Source: Clostridia bacterium
Lineage (GTDB): Bacteria > Bacillota_A > Clostridia > Christensenellales > Borkfalkiaceae
Direction: 5' to 3'
NCBI GenBank assembly: GCA_017507595.1
Contig: JAFWAM010000053.1
Span: 1-5,363, forward strand
Length of the DNA stretch: 5,363 nt
A program made the translations under genes and the position numbers. This document shows, piece by piece, positions 4,236 through 5,363 of the stretch. How positions within the stretch are numbered: position 1 is the first letter of the stretch; each line of letters opens with the position of its first letter. Below the pieces are notes generated by a model. That model was given only the letters and a program-made list of their open reading frames with translations, was not told the DNA's origin and did not search any database.

Positions 4236-5363
4236 AAGCCTTCTCCTTGGTTGTGGTAACTTTTGCGATTCGGGTTGTTTTTTCGGTCACCTTGACGGTG
4301 GCGGAAATTTCAACGCCGGGTATTATATAAATTTTGTCGTCTTTGGCAACGACCATCTGTACCGCCTTTTGACTTGCGGGCAGCTTTTTATCCGTAAGGA
4401 ATTTTTTCAAGCTGACGGTTTTTCCGTCAAACTTGGTGAATTTATCCCCGACGGCAACGTTTCTTATGACCGCACCTGCCGGCACGGCGTCAAGATCAAA
4501 GTAAAGCTCCCCTTTTTTTGGGGCAAACTCGCCGGTAAGAGAAAACTCCACAAGGCCCATCTTAAAGTCAAAGGCCCCAAGGGAAAATTCACGTCCTTCA
4601 GCTTTCTTTTCAGCCTGCCGTCTTATGACGATAAAGTCGTGCTCCCTCACGCCGTAAAGACCCTTTAAAAGGCTTACCCTTTTGCCCGTCTGGTTGGCGG
4701 TAAGGGCAAAAAGTCCGTCTATATGACTGTTATCGAAGTCTTTTGTGACGCCAAGGGCCTTAAAAATAAGGACGGCACAGCGTGAAAATATGGGATACGG
4801 CGCGTCGCAAGGGATCTTGCCCTCGCCACGGGCTATGACGGCGGTTTTTTCCGCAAGGGAGTATAAATATTGGTCGTCACACCTTGCAAGGGAAGAAAAC
4901 CTTTCCACACCCCTTTGGGCGGTGGGGAATTTTTCTTCTATCACCGGGATGATACGACTGCGTATATAGTTGCGTGAAAAGCCCGTGTCAAGGTTGGTTT
5001 CGTCCTCCCTGAATTTCAGGTTTTTCTCCAAAACGTAGGCCAATAGGTCGGTTTTTGCCACTTTTACCATGGGACGGATGATCCTTCCGTCAAAGGCCAC
5101 GGGGTCAATTCCGCACACCCCTGAAAGGGCCGTTCCCCTAAAAAGATTGAATAACACCGTTTCAACGCTGTCAGATTCGTGATGGGCCGTTGCCACCACG
5201 TCGCAAAAGCCGCCTGTAATGGCCTTGAAAAAGCTTTGGTATCGCAAAATGCGGGCGGCCTGCTCCACGGTGTAGCCATTTTCCCTTGAAAAGCCAATGG
5301 CGTCAACCGAAAAAGCCCTTACGGGCACGGAAAGGTCCTTGCAAAGCTCAAGACAAAAATCCC
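4216..5363 (-). CDS. tilS: tRNA(Ile)-lysidine synthase, C-terminal ~381 residues (5' end outside window)
   Basis: TilS attaches lysine to C34 of tRNA-Ile(CAU), switching its decoding from AUG to AUA; it is normally essential. The frame stays open to the window edge, so the N-terminal ATP-binding SGGxDS loop is not seen. A GTG at 5328 is an internal valine codon, since in-frame coding (DFCLELCKDLS) continues before it. Visible parts are AARILRY, then ATAHHESDSVETVLFNLFRG of the nucleotide-binding domain, IRPMVKVAKTDLL, and NLDTGFSRNYIRSRIIPVIE of the substrate domain. The C-terminal TilS domain includes GDKFTKFDGKTVSLKKFLTD and VQMVVAKDDKIYIIPGVEIS. In the HHxxD motif the usual Gln or Asn after Asp is Ser here, probably a tolerated change. 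It overlaps hpt by 20 bases and belongs to the same transcript. Confidence 0.93.
   Translation of the reverse strand, partial: DFCLELCKDLSVPVRAFSVDAIGFSRENGYTVEQAARILRYQSFFKAITGGFCDVVATAHHESDSVETVLFNLFRGTALSGVCGIDPVAFDGRIIRPMVKVAKTDLLAYVLEKNLKFREDETNLDTGFSRNYIRSRIIPVIEEKFPTAQRGVERFSSLARCDDQYLYSLAEKTAVIARGEGKIPCDAPYPIFSRCAVLIFKALGVTKDFDNSHIDGLFALTANQTGKRVSLLKGLYGVREHDFIVIRRQAEKKAEGREFSLGAFDFKMGLVEFSLTGEFAPKKGELYFDLDAVPAGAVIRNVAVGDKFTKFDGKTVSLKKFLTDKKLPASQKAVQMVVAKDDKIYIIPGVEISATVKVTEKTTRIAKVTTTKEKAYGKINV

Noticed and set aside
4144..4668. 174-residue plus-strand open frame across tilS and hpt
   Set aside because: It is a shadow of two well-identified genes on the minus strand.
5043..5056. ATAGGTCGGTTTTT shared between tilS (5043-5056) and the terminator after the DUF378 gene (3063-3076)
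   Set aside because: One copy is inside conserved coding sequence and there is no further similarity around either, so a chance match is likely.

Overview
The window looks like a chromosomal segment of a low-to-mid GC Gram-positive anaerobe, probably an uncultured Clostridia-type Firmicute. The evidence is the AAGGAGG ribosome sites, the sigma-A type promoters, many short hairpin/T-tract terminators, a DUF378 protein, a QueT energy-coupling-factor substrate subunit, and the tilS-hpt gene pair typical of Firmicutes. No rRNA, tRNA, CRISPR array, insertion sequence or transposase is visible.

Layout, left to right. (1) Positions 1-282: the 3' part of a small membrane protein gene (+), in noticeably AT-richer DNA than the rest. 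(2) 283-550: a gene-poor stretch full of short palindromes and probable terminators. (3) 551-2253: two minus-strand genes, a CrtC/AttH-type lipocalin-like protein followed downstream by a small 2H phosphoesterase (2'-5' RNA ligase-like). A strong extended -10 promoter at 2290-2319 drives them. It lies inside the longest open frame and so moves the start of the first gene to 2253. (4) 2254-2512: a divergent intergenic region with interleaved 8-bp inverted repeats, small hairpins and a plus-strand terminator that follows no recognised gene. (5) 2513-3630: three plus-strand genes, namely a conserved small protein of unknown function, a DUF378 membrane protein, and queT for uptake of a queuosine precursor. 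(6) 3684-5363: minus-strand hpt and the 3' part of tilS, overlapping by 20 nt and converging on queT across a bidirectional terminator.

Functionally, tilS (lysidine at the tRNA-Ile wobble base) and queT (supply for queuosine, another wobble modification) share a tRNA-modification theme, but they are convergent and not one operon. hpt is purine salvage, in its usual place after tilS. The crtC-like gene and the 2H phosphoesterase are the least explained proteins. The most interesting non-coding signal is the structured region at 2301-2450, which could be an unannotated small RNA or a regulatory leader. I cannot identify it as a known class, and nothing else in the window amounts to a clearly new system.
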